DNA of 64,000 nucleotides from positions 20,544 to 84,543 of the forward strand of contig NZ_SEMD01000014.1 in the NCBI RefSeq assembly GCF_004153165.1, written 5' to 3'. Positions within the stretch are counted from its first letter, which is position 1. Each line of letters starts with the position of its first letter. Below are positions 37,369-44,936 of the stretch, in pieces. The notes beneath the pieces were generated by a model. The model was not told the DNA's origin. It ran no database searches and saw only the letters and a program-made list of their open reading frames with translations. Both the position numbers and the translations under genes were made by a program. The DNA comes from Sporolactobacillus sp. THM7-4 (GTDB taxonomy: Bacteria > Bacillota > Bacilli > Bacillales > Sporolactobacillaceae).

Positions 37369-38265
37369 ATGATAGTGACTGAATCAACGGTCGAAGATCC
37401 GAAAACGAAATATTTCAACGGTAAATATCCGAAACAAAAGCAAGAAGCACCCGCTGTGCAAAAGAAAATGGATCCACGTCCCGACTGCGGGGAAAAAAGT
37501 TATAGAGGATCTGGAAAATTAAAAGGCAGAAAAGCATTAATAACAGGCGGTGATTCGGGAATTGGTCGTGCGGTTGCTATTGCTTATGCCCGGGAAGGTG
37601 CCGATATCGCGATTAATTATCTTCCAGTGGAAGAAGAAGATGCGCGGGAAGTGCAGAAACTGGTCGAAGCGGAAGACCGAAAAGCCGTTTTGATACCTGG
37701 TGACTTAAGCAATGAATCTTTCTGCAAGGAAATGGTCGAAAAAGCCAATCAGGAACTTGGCGGTTTGGATATTTTGGCATTGATCGCAGGAAAACAGCAG
37801 GCCTATCCGTCAATTGAAGAGATCTCTACGGAAGAACTACGAAAAACATTTGAAATTAATGTGTTTTCATTATTTTGGACAGTTAAAGCGGCTCTGCCCC
37901 TGTTGCCGGAAGGAGCTTCTATCATTACAACGTCGTCGGTGGAAGGCTATAATCCAAATCCCATGCTGCTCTCATATGCGCCAACAAAGAGTGCAATTAT
38001 AGGGTTTACGAAGAGCCTTGCTAAACAGTTAGCGTCAAAAGGAATCCGCGTCAATGCTGTTGCGCCAGGCCCGATCTGGACACCGCTGCAAATCTCCGGT
38101 GGCCAGCCGAGTGAAGCCATTCCACAATTCGGCCAGATGACACCGATGAAACGGGCCGGACAGCCGGTGGAACTTGCAGGCGCCTATGTGCTGCTTGCTT
38201 CAAACGAGTCAAGTTATGTCACCGCTCAAGTATACGGAGTGACAGGAGGTATTCCGACGGCCTGA
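37369..38265 (+). CDS. SDR-family oxidoreductase (GSP39/YhxC type)
   Basis: A 298-residue classical short-chain dehydrogenase with a ~45-residue N-terminal extension ([20 protein letters not shown]). NAD(P) motif [15 protein letters not shown]-like NVFSLFW, catalytic Ser in TSSVEGY, and the YxxxK pair in YAPTKSA. The extended form matches B. subtilis YdaD/YhdF/YhxC dehydrogenases, often general-stress genes; substrate unknown. AAAGGAGAG precedes the start; ATG 37369 or GTG 37375 are both possible. Closed by a strong terminator. Confidence 0.88.
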   Translation: MIVTESTVEDPKTKYFNGKYPKQKQEAPAVQKKMDPRPDCGEKSYRGSGKLKGRKALITGGDSGIGRAVAIAYAREGADIAINYLPVEEEDAREVQKLVEAEDRKAVLIPGDLSNESFCKEMVEKANQELGGLDILALIAGKQQAYPSIEEISTEELRKTFEINVFSLFWTVKAALPLLPEGASIITTSSVEGYNPNPMLLSYAPTKSAIIGFTKSLAKQLASKGIRVNAVAPGPIWTPLQISGGQPSEAIPQFGQMTPMKRAGQPVELAGAYVLLASNESSYVTAQVYGVTGGIPTA

Positions 38266-38302
38266 TTCGTTTGCAGTAACATGGATCAGCCGGGGCCGTA
38301 AG

Positions 38303-38354
38303 GAAAGTCCGTTTTCAGTATGAAACCGAAGCATACTGAAAACGGACTTTTTTA
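38303..38354 (+). terminator. Terminator after the SDR gene
   Basis: A perfect 19-base stem, AAAGTCCGTTTTCAGTATG with its complement, loop AAACCGAAG, then TTTTTT. Confidence 0.95.
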
Positions 38355-38454
38355 GTTATCTATATTCTGATTAGTAAGAGGCGACAGCAACGTAAAGCAT
38401 ATTCATTGACCCTGGACCGACTCTCACGGTAAAATATTGAATAAATAAATAGGA

Positions 38455-38545
38455 AGTCCACTAGGGGTGCCTCTTGGCTGAGATAAGGAGTATTCTTAAT
38501 CCCTTTGAACCTGATCTAGGTTATACTAGCGTAGGAAAGTGGCTC
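38455..38545 (+). promoter_or_regulatory. TPP riboswitch (THI element)
   Basis: All conserved blocks are present in order: CACTAGGGGTGC, GGCTGAGA, the CCCTTTGAACCTGATCTAGG block and TACTAGCGTAGGAAAGTGG, with the P1 stem CCACT/AGTGG closing it. It senses thiamine pyrophosphate and lies 240 bases before tenA, the only thiamine gene here. A weak downstream pairing (TCCTGGAAG near 38588 with CTTGCAGGA near 38669, then GTTTTTTCT) could be the terminator of the expression platform. Confidence 0.95.
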
Positions 38546-38782
38546 GGTTGATTACATAATTATACTTCTGTAAACACATGCGTCCTGGAAGATGGCTTTG
38601 GCATTCAGGCTATCCTGGCTGGCACAATGAATCTGCCGGCGCGCTGAACCTTCATCTACCAAGTTGACTTGCAGGATCGTTTTTTCTATGAATGAGGCAG
38701 GGTTCAAATTTTACAGAAAGCTTTTATCTTCCTCCTCGCTACGCCGCACAACCTAATGGATATTTCTATGAGGAGGAAAACA

Positions 38783-39496
38783 ATGAAGCTATCAGAAGAA
38801 TTGAGACAAGTTGCAGATCCGATTTTTGAAGCCATTTTTAAGCATCCTTTTGTTCAAGGGATTGCTTGTGGAGATGTGAAAAGAGAGGCATTAATCCACT
38901 ATGTAAAACAAGATTTCAGCTATTTAAATGCATTTATAAAAGTCTACGGGATTGCGATTTCCAAATGCGACAACCGCAAAGATATGCAGATTTTTAACGA
39001 TCAGATTTCATTCATTCTTAATAGTGAAATTCATCCCCATCGTAATTTTTGCAAAGTTGCCGGCGTAAGGTATGAAACCTTGCAACATGAGCCGCTCGTT
39101 CCGACAGCTTCCCACTACATCGATCATATGCTGACTGTCGCGTCTTCCGGCAGCCTCGCTGAGATTCTGGCTGCACTTCTGCCGTGCCCATGGACTTATT
39201 GGGAAATCGGCAAAAAGCTGATTGCAGAGCGTCACCCGGATCAGAATCATCCTTTTTATGACTGGATCACGTTTTACGGCAAGAACAATGGAAAGAAACC
39301 TCTGACCGAAATATTGTACAACCGGCTTGATGAGCTGACTACGAATGGCTCAATTAATGAGAAAGAGCGGATCAAGGATCACTTTATCAAAAGCTGCCAG
39401 CTTGAATATGCGTTCTGGGATATGGCTTATCACCTGGAAGAATGGCCGGTAAAAGTAAGTATAAAGACTAATATTGGGGTTTCAAATGCCCTGTAA
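38783..39496 (+). CDS. tenA: Aminopyrimidine aminohydrolase TenA
   Basis: A 237-residue TenA. The pattern HPFVQGIACGDVKREALIHY, QDFSYLNAF, EIHPHRNF and the later LLPCPWTYWEIG (with the catalytic Cys) and EYAFWDMAY is diagnostic. The enzyme hydrolyses 4-amino-5-aminomethyl-2-methylpyrimidine for thiamine salvage. AGGAGG sits seven bases before ATG 38783. It is under the TPP riboswitch. It is the last gene before the conjugative module and appears intact, so the element did not insert into it. Confidence 0.92.
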   Translation: MKLSEELRQVADPIFEAIFKHPFVQGIACGDVKREALIHYVKQDFSYLNAFIKVYGIAISKCDNRKDMQIFNDQISFILNSEIHPHRNFCKVAGVRYETLQHEPLVPTASHYIDHMLTVASSGSLAEILAALLPCPWTYWEIGKKLIAERHPDQNHPFYDWITFYGKNNGKKPLTEILYNRLDELTTNGSINEKERIKDHFIKSCQLEYAFWDMAYHLEEWPVKVSIKTNIGVSNAL

Positions 39497-39993
39497 ATCA
39501 TTTCTAAGAAACGTATTACGCAAGATCGATTTCATGACAAAGAAGGGTCTTTAGCGGAAAAATATACGGTTTCTATTGAGTGGGAATAAAGTAGATACCT
39601 CGTTTGGTGTCGAAACGTTGATTTAACAGCATTTTTGGCAAAGGTAAAATGGATAAAAACATTTAAATTGATAAGGATCTCCGCCAAAATTCCGCCAAGG
39701 ATCGGAGTCAGAGAACCGTATCAGTTCGAGATTTGGAAGGTATATTTTGTAGAATATGCCTTCTTTTTTATTTTATTTTTCCGCCAAGTAATGCTATTTC
39801 GAAGGTGTGCCATCACTGTGCTACGAAATTGCATGTGCTGAGATGAGAGATCATTTCAGTTTTTTTATACCTAATTTTTGGTGTTAGAAAGGATGTGATT
39901 TCACCAAAGCATCCCCAGCGTTTTCCTACAGACCTTAATTTTGAAACAGCTTATTAACCAAAACAAAATTATTTACAGAAAGGAAATTGATTT
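39497..39993. other. AT-rich region at the left edge of the conjugative module
   Basis: No gene is supported. CCGCCAA occurs three times, at 39681, 39692 and 39781, and a T-rich stretch lies at 39760-39780. The left end of the element should lie here or nearby, but no att core or end repeat could be fixed. Confidence 0.4.
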
Positions 39994-40308
39994 ATGGAAC
40001 TGAAATACATTATCCCAAACGTTGAAAAGACATTTGGGAACCTCGAATATGCCGGAGAAGGCAATGTGGAACAGCGCAGGGTAAATGGCCGCATGACGAT
40101 CCTTTCCCGCAGTTATAATTTGTATTCTGACATCCAGAGGGCCGACGATATTGTCTTAGTGTTGCCACCGGAAGCTAGTGAAAAGCATTTTGAGGTTGAA
40201 GATAGGGTGAAACTGGTCAATCCTCGAATTACCGCAGAAGGGTACAAAATTGGTGCTCGTGGTTTCACAAACTATATCCTGCATGCAGACGATATGGTGA
40301 AAGCATAA
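39994..40308 (+). CDS. YdcP family protein (DUF961), Tn916 Orf23-like
   Basis: A 104-residue DUF961 protein (KYIIPNVEKTFGNLEY, LSRSYNLYSDIQRADDIVLVLP). In ICEBs1 the single DUF961 protein HelP helps the PcrA helicase unwind element DNA for replication and transfer; a similar part is inferred. GAAAGGAAATTG precedes the ATG. First of a pair with the next gene. Confidence 0.87.
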   Translation: MELKYIIPNVEKTFGNLEYAGEGNVEQRRVNGRMTILSRSYNLYSDIQRADDIVLVLPPEASEKHFEVEDRVKLVNPRITAEGYKIGARGFTNYILHADDMVKA

Positions 40309-40326
40309 AGAGAGGGTGGTAAAGAA

Positions 40327-40695
40327 ATGAGATTAGCTGAAGGAATTGTTATTGATAAGGAAAAGACATTCGGCGTGCTGAAATTCTCCGCACTCCGCCG
40401 TGAGGTGCGCGTGAATAATGAGGACGGCACAGTCAGTGATGAAATTAAAGAACGGACTTATGACCTTAAATCCCGTGGACAAGGACGCATGATACAGGTC
40501 AGTATTCCGGCTGCCGTCCCGTTGAAAGAGTTTGACTATAATGTCGAAGTGGAACTGATCAACCCGGTGGCGGATACTGTAGCGACTGCCACATTTTTGG
40601 GAGCGGATGTGGACTGGTATATCAAGGCCGAGGACATAGCGCTGAAAAATAAACAAGCCGTCCCCCATCCGCAGCCACAAACTAAAGGAAAGTAA
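40327..40695 (+). CDS. YdcP family protein (DUF961), Tn916 Orf22-like
   Basis: A 122-residue second DUF961 protein, starting MRLAEGIVIDKEKTFGVLKF, with RTYDLKSRGQGRMIQVSIP and FDYNVEVELINPV. It begins 18 bases after its relative, with GAGAGGGTGG upstream. Two tandem DUF961 genes are the Tn916 arrangement; ICEBs1 has one. Likely helicase-processivity accessory function. Confidence 0.87.
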   Translation: MRLAEGIVIDKEKTFGVLKFSALRREVRVNNEDGTVSDEIKERTYDLKSRGQGRMIQVSIPAAVPLKEFDYNVEVELINPVADTVATATFLGADVDWYIKAEDIALKNKQAVPHPQPQTKGK

Positions 40696-40725
40696 TGCCA
40701 TTTCATTTTCCGGAAGGGATCATTT

Positions 40726-42126
40726 ATGAAACATTTCATCTATAAAGGAAAAAGGATTCGAGCGGGTGATCAACATCTTGTCTTTCGATTTGCTGCTACC
40801 TCACTCGTTCTTGTTTTCCTATTCGTGTTGCTGGCCTTTCATGGGAAGCGGCTCATGCTAATGGACTGGAAGAAGGTACGACTTTTGCATGAAGGCAGCT
40901 TGCAGTTTGCTATCACGCCCTATCTCATGTTCAGTGTCAGTGTAGCTGCAGGAATAAGCATGCTTGTGGCCGGCCTTTATTACCACTTTCATCGAGATAG
41001 AGTGAAACAGCTCGTGCACCGCCAAAAGCTAGCCAAAATGATCCTAGAAAATAAATGGTATGAATCCGAACAGGTGCAACATGACGGGCTCTTTAAAGAC
41101 CTACCATCCGGCAGGCCAAAGGAGAGAATCCGCCATTTCCCAAAGATGTATTACCGGCTCAAAGATGGACTGATTCACATCCACGTAGAAATTACGTTGG
41201 GTAAATATCAGGATCAGCTCCTGCACTTGGAAAAGAAGCTGGAAAGTGGCTTGTACTGTGAACTGGTGGACAAAGAGCTCAAGGATTCTTATGTAGAATA
41301 TACCCTGCTCTATGATACGATTGCTAATCGTATTTCCATTGAAGAAGTCACTGCTAAAGACGGGCGCTTAAAGCTGATGAAGTCTGTTTATTGGGAGTAT
41401 GATAAGTTACCTCATATGCTCATTGCTGGGGGAACAGGCGGAGGAAAAACCTACTTCATCTTCTCACTCATTGAAGCATTAGCGCGCACAAACGCCATGC
41501 TTTATGTCCTTGACCCAAAGAACGCTGACCTTGCCGATCTTTCTGAAGTCATGCCTAACGTCTATCACCAGAAAGAAGACATGATTATCTGCTTGAACCA
41601 ATTTTATGACGGGATGATGGAACGCAGCGAGGCCATGAAAAAGACGAATGGCTACAAGACCGGAGAGAACTATGCCTATCTGGGCTGGCCAGCCCACTTC
41701 CTTATCTTTGACGAATACGTGGCATTCATGGAAATGCTCGGGAAAGAGAGTTCTACTGTTCTAACCAAGTTGAAACGGATCGTCATGCTTGGCAGGCAAG
41801 CCGGATATTTCTTGATCCTTGCCTGCCAGCGTCCAGATGCCAAGTTTTTAGGCGATGGTATCCGTGACCAGTTCAATTTCCGTGTGGCCTTGGGAAGAAT
41901 GTCGGAAATGGGTTATGGCATGATGTTTGGTGAGGTGGAAAAGGATTTTTTCCTGAAACAGATCAAAGGACGAGGTTATATGGATACAGGGACAAGTGTC
42001 ATCTCAGAGTTTTATACCCCTTTAGTCCCCAAAGGACACAATTTTATAAAAGAGATTGGAACACTGATAAGAAGCAGGCAGGACGGACAGGCGGCGTGCG
42101 AAGCGAAAGCCGAAGGGACGGACTAG
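40726..42126 (+). CDS. FtsK/SpoIIIE-type coupling protein (ConQ/Orf21)
   Basis: A 466-residue T4SS coupling ATPase. Two N-terminal membrane segments (about 25-45 and 65-90), then an FtsK-like domain with Walker A GGTGGGKT (~235-242), LDPKNADLADL and Walker B LIFDEY, followed by ILACQRPDA. It delivers the relaxase-DNA complex to the conjugation channel. Upstream of oriT as in Tn916. Confidence 0.92.
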   Translation: MKHFIYKGKRIRAGDQHLVFRFAATSLVLVFLFVLLAFHGKRLMLMDWKKVRLLHEGSLQFAITPYLMFSVSVAAGISMLVAGLYYHFHRDRVKQLVHRQKLAKMILENKWYESEQVQHDGLFKDLPSGRPKERIRHFPKMYYRLKDGLIHIHVEITLGKYQDQLLHLEKKLESGLYCELVDKELKDSYVEYTLLYDTIANRISIEEVTAKDGRLKLMKSVYWEYDKLPHMLIAGGTGGGKTYFIFSLIEALARTNAMLYVLDPKNADLADLSEVMPNVYHQKEDMIICLNQFYDGMMERSEAMKKTNGYKTGENYAYLGWPAHFLIFDEYVAFMEMLGKESSTVLTKLKRIVMLGRQAGYFLILACQRPDAKFLGDGIRDQFNFRVALGRMSEMGYGMMFGEVEKDFFLKQIKGRGYMDTGTSVISEFYTPLVPKGHNFIKEIGTLIRSRQDGQAACEAKAEGTD

Positions 42127-42139
42127 CCTGCTGCTGGTG

Positions 42140-42187
42140 TGGCGTCAGCCACGCCAGCGATTTAGCCCCCCGTATCTAACAGGGGGG
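42140..42187 (+). other. Origin of transfer (oriT) of the Tn916/ICEBs1 type
   Basis: Six C (42166-42171), the ten-base loop GTATCTAACA and six G (42182-42187) form the same GC hairpin as ICEBs1 oriT, whose loop also ends in CTAACA at the nick region. A second hairpin, GGCGT/ACGCC, lies just before it. It sits between the coupling and relaxase genes, where Tn916 has its oriT. Confidence 0.82.
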
Positions 42188-42316
42188 CACAAATACAATA
42201 AAAAACAGTTTCAAAATCCAGTAAACACCCTATTCTGTCTAGGTTTCTGGAATTTTTGGAGGATGTCAACAATGCCCCTTTCAGTTGACATCCTCTTTTT
42301 GATTGGAGGGTAATCA

Positions 42317-43519
42317 TTGAGCGAAAATGATTTATGGGTACAACATCTGAAGGAAAAACGGCTTTCCTACGGCCTTTCACAAAATCGCCTGGCGGTTGCT
42401 GCCGGAATGACCAGACAGTATCTCAACGATATTGAAAACAGCAGGGCTTCCCCATCGGATGACATCAAAACGGCGTTACTAAAAGCATTGGAACGGCTCA
42501 ATCCCGATGCACCACTTGAGATGCTGTTTGACTATGTGCGGATACGATTCCCAACCACGGATGTGAAGCATGTCATTGAAGACATTCTGCTTTTGAAAAT
42601 GAACTACATGCTTCATGAAGACTATGGCTTCTATTCCTACACGGAACATTACGCTTTGGGAGATATTTTTGTGATGGTCTCTCCTGATGAACAAAAAGGT
42701 GTGCTGCTGGAACTGAAAGGACGAGGCTGCCGCCAGTTTGAGGGATTCCTTTTAGCTCAACACCGAAGCTGGACCGACTTTTTCATGGATGCCATCTGCG
42801 AGGGCGGTGTATTCAAGAGGCTGGACTTAGCGATCAATGATAAAGCAGGCATCCTTAATATTCCGCTGCTGACTGAGAAATGCCGAAATGAAGAATGTAT
42901 TTCCGTGTTTCGCAGTTTTAAGAGTTATCGCAGCGGCGAGTTGATACGCCGGGAGGAAAAGGAAGCCATGGGGCACACGCTCTATATCGGCTCCTTGAAA
43001 AGTGAAATTTATTTCTGCCTTTATGAAAAGGACTACGAACAGTACGTAAAAAACAACATTCTCATCGAGGAAGCTGAGGTGAAAAACCGCTTTGAAATCC
43101 GGCTGAAAAACGAAAGAGCCTATTATGCTATTCTTGATCTACTGTCCTATCACGACGCGGAGCGAACCGCCTTTTCCATCATCAACCGTTACTTACGCTT
43201 TGTGGACAGAGTAGAAAATAAGCGGCGAAGTGCATGGCCAATTAGTGAAAGCTGGGCCTGGTTCATCGGGAAAAACCGGGAGAAATTGAAATTAACCACC
43301 CAACCGGAGCCGTATTCTTTTGACCGGACCTTAGGCTGGTTACAGCGACAGGTGGCCCCGACATTAAAAGTGGCGCTTTGGCTCGACCAGATCAAAGATA
43401 CTACCGTCATTGATGACATGATCCGGCATGCCAAGCTAACGAAACGCCACGAAAAAATAGTCCAGCAGCAGGCCGATGCTACAGAACAGATGGTCACGAA
43501 TCATCATCGGCAAAAATGA
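42317..43519 (+). CDS. MobT-family relaxase (Orf20/NicK-like) with N-terminal HTH
   Basis: A 400-residue relaxase of the Rep_trans/MobT class. The first ~65 residues are a Cro/CI-type HTH (LSQNRLAVAAGMTRQYLNDIE). The catalytic half resembles rolling-circle Rep proteins (LELKGRGCRQFEGFL, VFKRLDLAINDK, TLYIGSLKSEIYFCLYEKD, RFEIRLKNERA). It nicks oriT and stays bound to the transferred strand. Start is TTG with GGAGGG upstream. It lies next to the oriT hairpin. Confidence 0.92.
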   Translation: MSENDLWVQHLKEKRLSYGLSQNRLAVAAGMTRQYLNDIENSRASPSDDIKTALLKALERLNPDAPLEMLFDYVRIRFPTTDVKHVIEDILLLKMNYMLHEDYGFYSYTEHYALGDIFVMVSPDEQKGVLLELKGRGCRQFEGFLLAQHRSWTDFFMDAICEGGVFKRLDLAINDKAGILNIPLLTEKCRNEECISVFRSFKSYRSGELIRREEKEAMGHTLYIGSLKSEIYFCLYEKDYEQYVKNNILIEEAEVKNRFEIRLKNERAYYAILDLLSYHDAERTAFSIINRYLRFVDRVENKRRSAWPISESWAWFIGKNREKLKLTTQPEPYSFDRTLGWLQRQVAPTLKVALWLDQIKDTTVIDDMIRHAKLTKRHEKIVQQQADATEQMVTNHHRQK

Positions 43520-43583
43520 TCTTTAAACAATGCATCAACGAAATTTTAATCACAAATTGGATGAATAAAAGGAGAAATCGCTT

Positions 43584-43805
43584 ATGAATTTTGGACGGAA
43601 TTTATACACTTGGTTTTTAAATAATGCTCAGTCTCTCGTCTTGATGGCGATTGTGGTCATCGGGCTTTATCTCGGTTTTAAACGGGAATTTTCCAAGCTG
43701 ATTGGTTTTCTAGTGATTGCTTTGATTGCCGTGGGATTAGTCTTCAATGCGGCAGGTGTCAAAGATGTCTTACTGAATCTGTTTAACAGAGTCGTGGGTG
43801 CGTAA
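43584..43805 (+). CDS. TcpD-like small membrane protein (Orf19 position)
   Basis: Seventy-three residues with two membrane helices (LVLMAIVVIGLYLGF and LIGFLVIALIAVGLVF). In Tn916-type systems a small protein of this kind lies between relaxase and ArdA. AAAGGAGAAATCG precedes the ATG. Probable component of the mating channel. Confidence 0.75.
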   Translation: MNFGRNLYTWFLNNAQSLVLMAIVVIGLYLGFKREFSKLIGFLVIALIAVGLVFNAAGVKDVLLNLFNRVVGA

Positions 43806-43812
43806 CTTTAAC

Positions 43813-43866
43813 ACCTGTTCTTTTGGCATGTATAAGGGCTTTTCTTATGCATGCCAAAAAACAGGT
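43813..43866. repeat. Long hairpin between the TcpD-like and ardA genes
   Basis: A near-perfect ~24-base inverted repeat: ACCTGTTCTTTTGGCATG, continuing TATAAG, pairs with CTTATG and CATGCCAAAAAACAGGT around GGCTTTT. It may be a single-strand origin or a terminator; nothing decides between the two. Confidence 0.75.
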
Positions 43867-43932
43867 ACGTCAAACGGTAGTGCGACAGGGAAATGCACTT
43901 TTATCTAAATAAATTTAATGGGTAGCCATTGC

Positions 43933-43958
43933 GCAGTCGAAAACCACTGCTTTTTTTG
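43933..43958 (+). terminator. Small terminator/attenuator ahead of ardA
   Basis: GCAGT, an eight-base loop, ACTGC and then seven T. It sits 35 bases before the ardA start and could reduce read-through into the transfer genes. Confidence 0.7.
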
Positions 43959-43991
43959 TATCTATTTTTAGGAAAAGGAAGTGATATATAG

Positions 43992-44492
43992 ATGGAAATG
44001 AAAGTCTATATAGCCAATCTTGGCAAGTACAATGAGGGCGAATTAGTCGGTGCATGGTTCACTCCACCCGTTGACTTTGAGGAGGTCAAGGAGCGTATCG
44101 GATTGAATCATGAATATGAAGAATATGCCATCCACGATTACGAATTGCCCTTTGATATTGATGAATACACGCCCATTGAGGAAATCAACCGTCTGTGTTC
44201 TCTAGCGAAGGAATTAGAAGGAACACCGATTGAGGAGGAAATGAGAGAAATCCAGAACGCCTTTTTTGGCAGTTTTGAAGAAATGGTGGAGCATAAGGAT
44301 GACATCATCTGTTATCCCGATTGTGATGATATGGAGAATGTGGCCCGTTACCTATTGGAAGAGTCAGGTACCCTTGGTGAAGTCCCTTCTCATTTGCAAA
44401 ACTATATTGACTATGAAGCTTATGGACGGGATTTGGAGTTGGAAGGAAATTTTCTCGTCACTTCCCACGGTGTTTTTGAATACGTCAGTTAA
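43992..44492 (+). CDS. ardA: Antirestriction protein ArdA
   Basis: A 166-residue acidic ArdA (MKVYIANLGKYNEGELVGAW, LPFDIDEYTPIEEINRL, LEGNFLVTSHGVFEY). It mimics DNA bent by type I restriction enzymes and protects incoming element DNA. GGAAAAGGAAGTG precedes the ATG. Corresponds to Tn916 Orf18. Confidence 0.93.
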   Translation: MEMKVYIANLGKYNEGELVGAWFTPPVDFEEVKERIGLNHEYEEYAIHDYELPFDIDEYTPIEEINRLCSLAKELEGTPIEEEMREIQNAFFGSFEEMVEHKDDIICYPDCDDMENVARYLLEESGTLGEVPSHLQNYIDYEAYGRDLELEGNFLVTSHGVFEYVS

Positions 44493-44528
44493 CTAAAAAG
44501 TCTCTTAAACAGAAAGGAACAGTGACAG

Positions 44529-44936
44529 ATGAAAAAAATCAGAAGCTATACCAGCATCTGGAACGTGGAGAAGGTGATCTACGCCATCAATGACTTCCAA
44601 CTACCCTTTCCGGTCACTTTTACGCAAATGGCTTGGTTTGTCTGCTCGCTCTTGCTGGTGGTGCTCTTTGCGAACGTGCCACCGTTGTCTTTCATTCATG
44701 GCGTCCTGCTGAAATATGTGGGTCTTCCGGTTGGCTTCACGTGGTTCATGTCACAGAAGACCTTTGATGGGAAAAAGCCCTATGGCTTTCTGAAATCCGT
44801 ATTTTCCTATATGCTCCGTCCCAAAGTCACCTATGCTGGAAAGTCTGTGAAGCTGAAAAAAGAGACCGTCGGTGGAGCGATTACCGCCGTGAGGAGGGAA
44901 CGTTATGCTGTATCCGATCAAGTACATCGAAAATAA
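44529..44936 (+). CDS. Conjugal transfer protein TcpE (Orf17/ConD)
   Basis: A 135-residue protein with two to three membrane helices (MAWFVCSLLLVVLFANVPP) and the TcpE-type VGLPVGFTWFMSQKTFDGKKPYGFL stretch. It overlaps the next gene by 32 bases, implying coupled translation. Part of the mating apparatus. Confidence 0.88.
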   Translation: MKKIRSYTSIWNVEKVIYAINDFQLPFPVTFTQMAWFVCSLLLVVLFANVPPLSFIHGVLLKYVGLPVGFTWFMSQKTFDGKKPYGFLKSVFSYMLRPKVTYAGKSVKLKKETVGGAITAVRRERYAVSDQVHRK

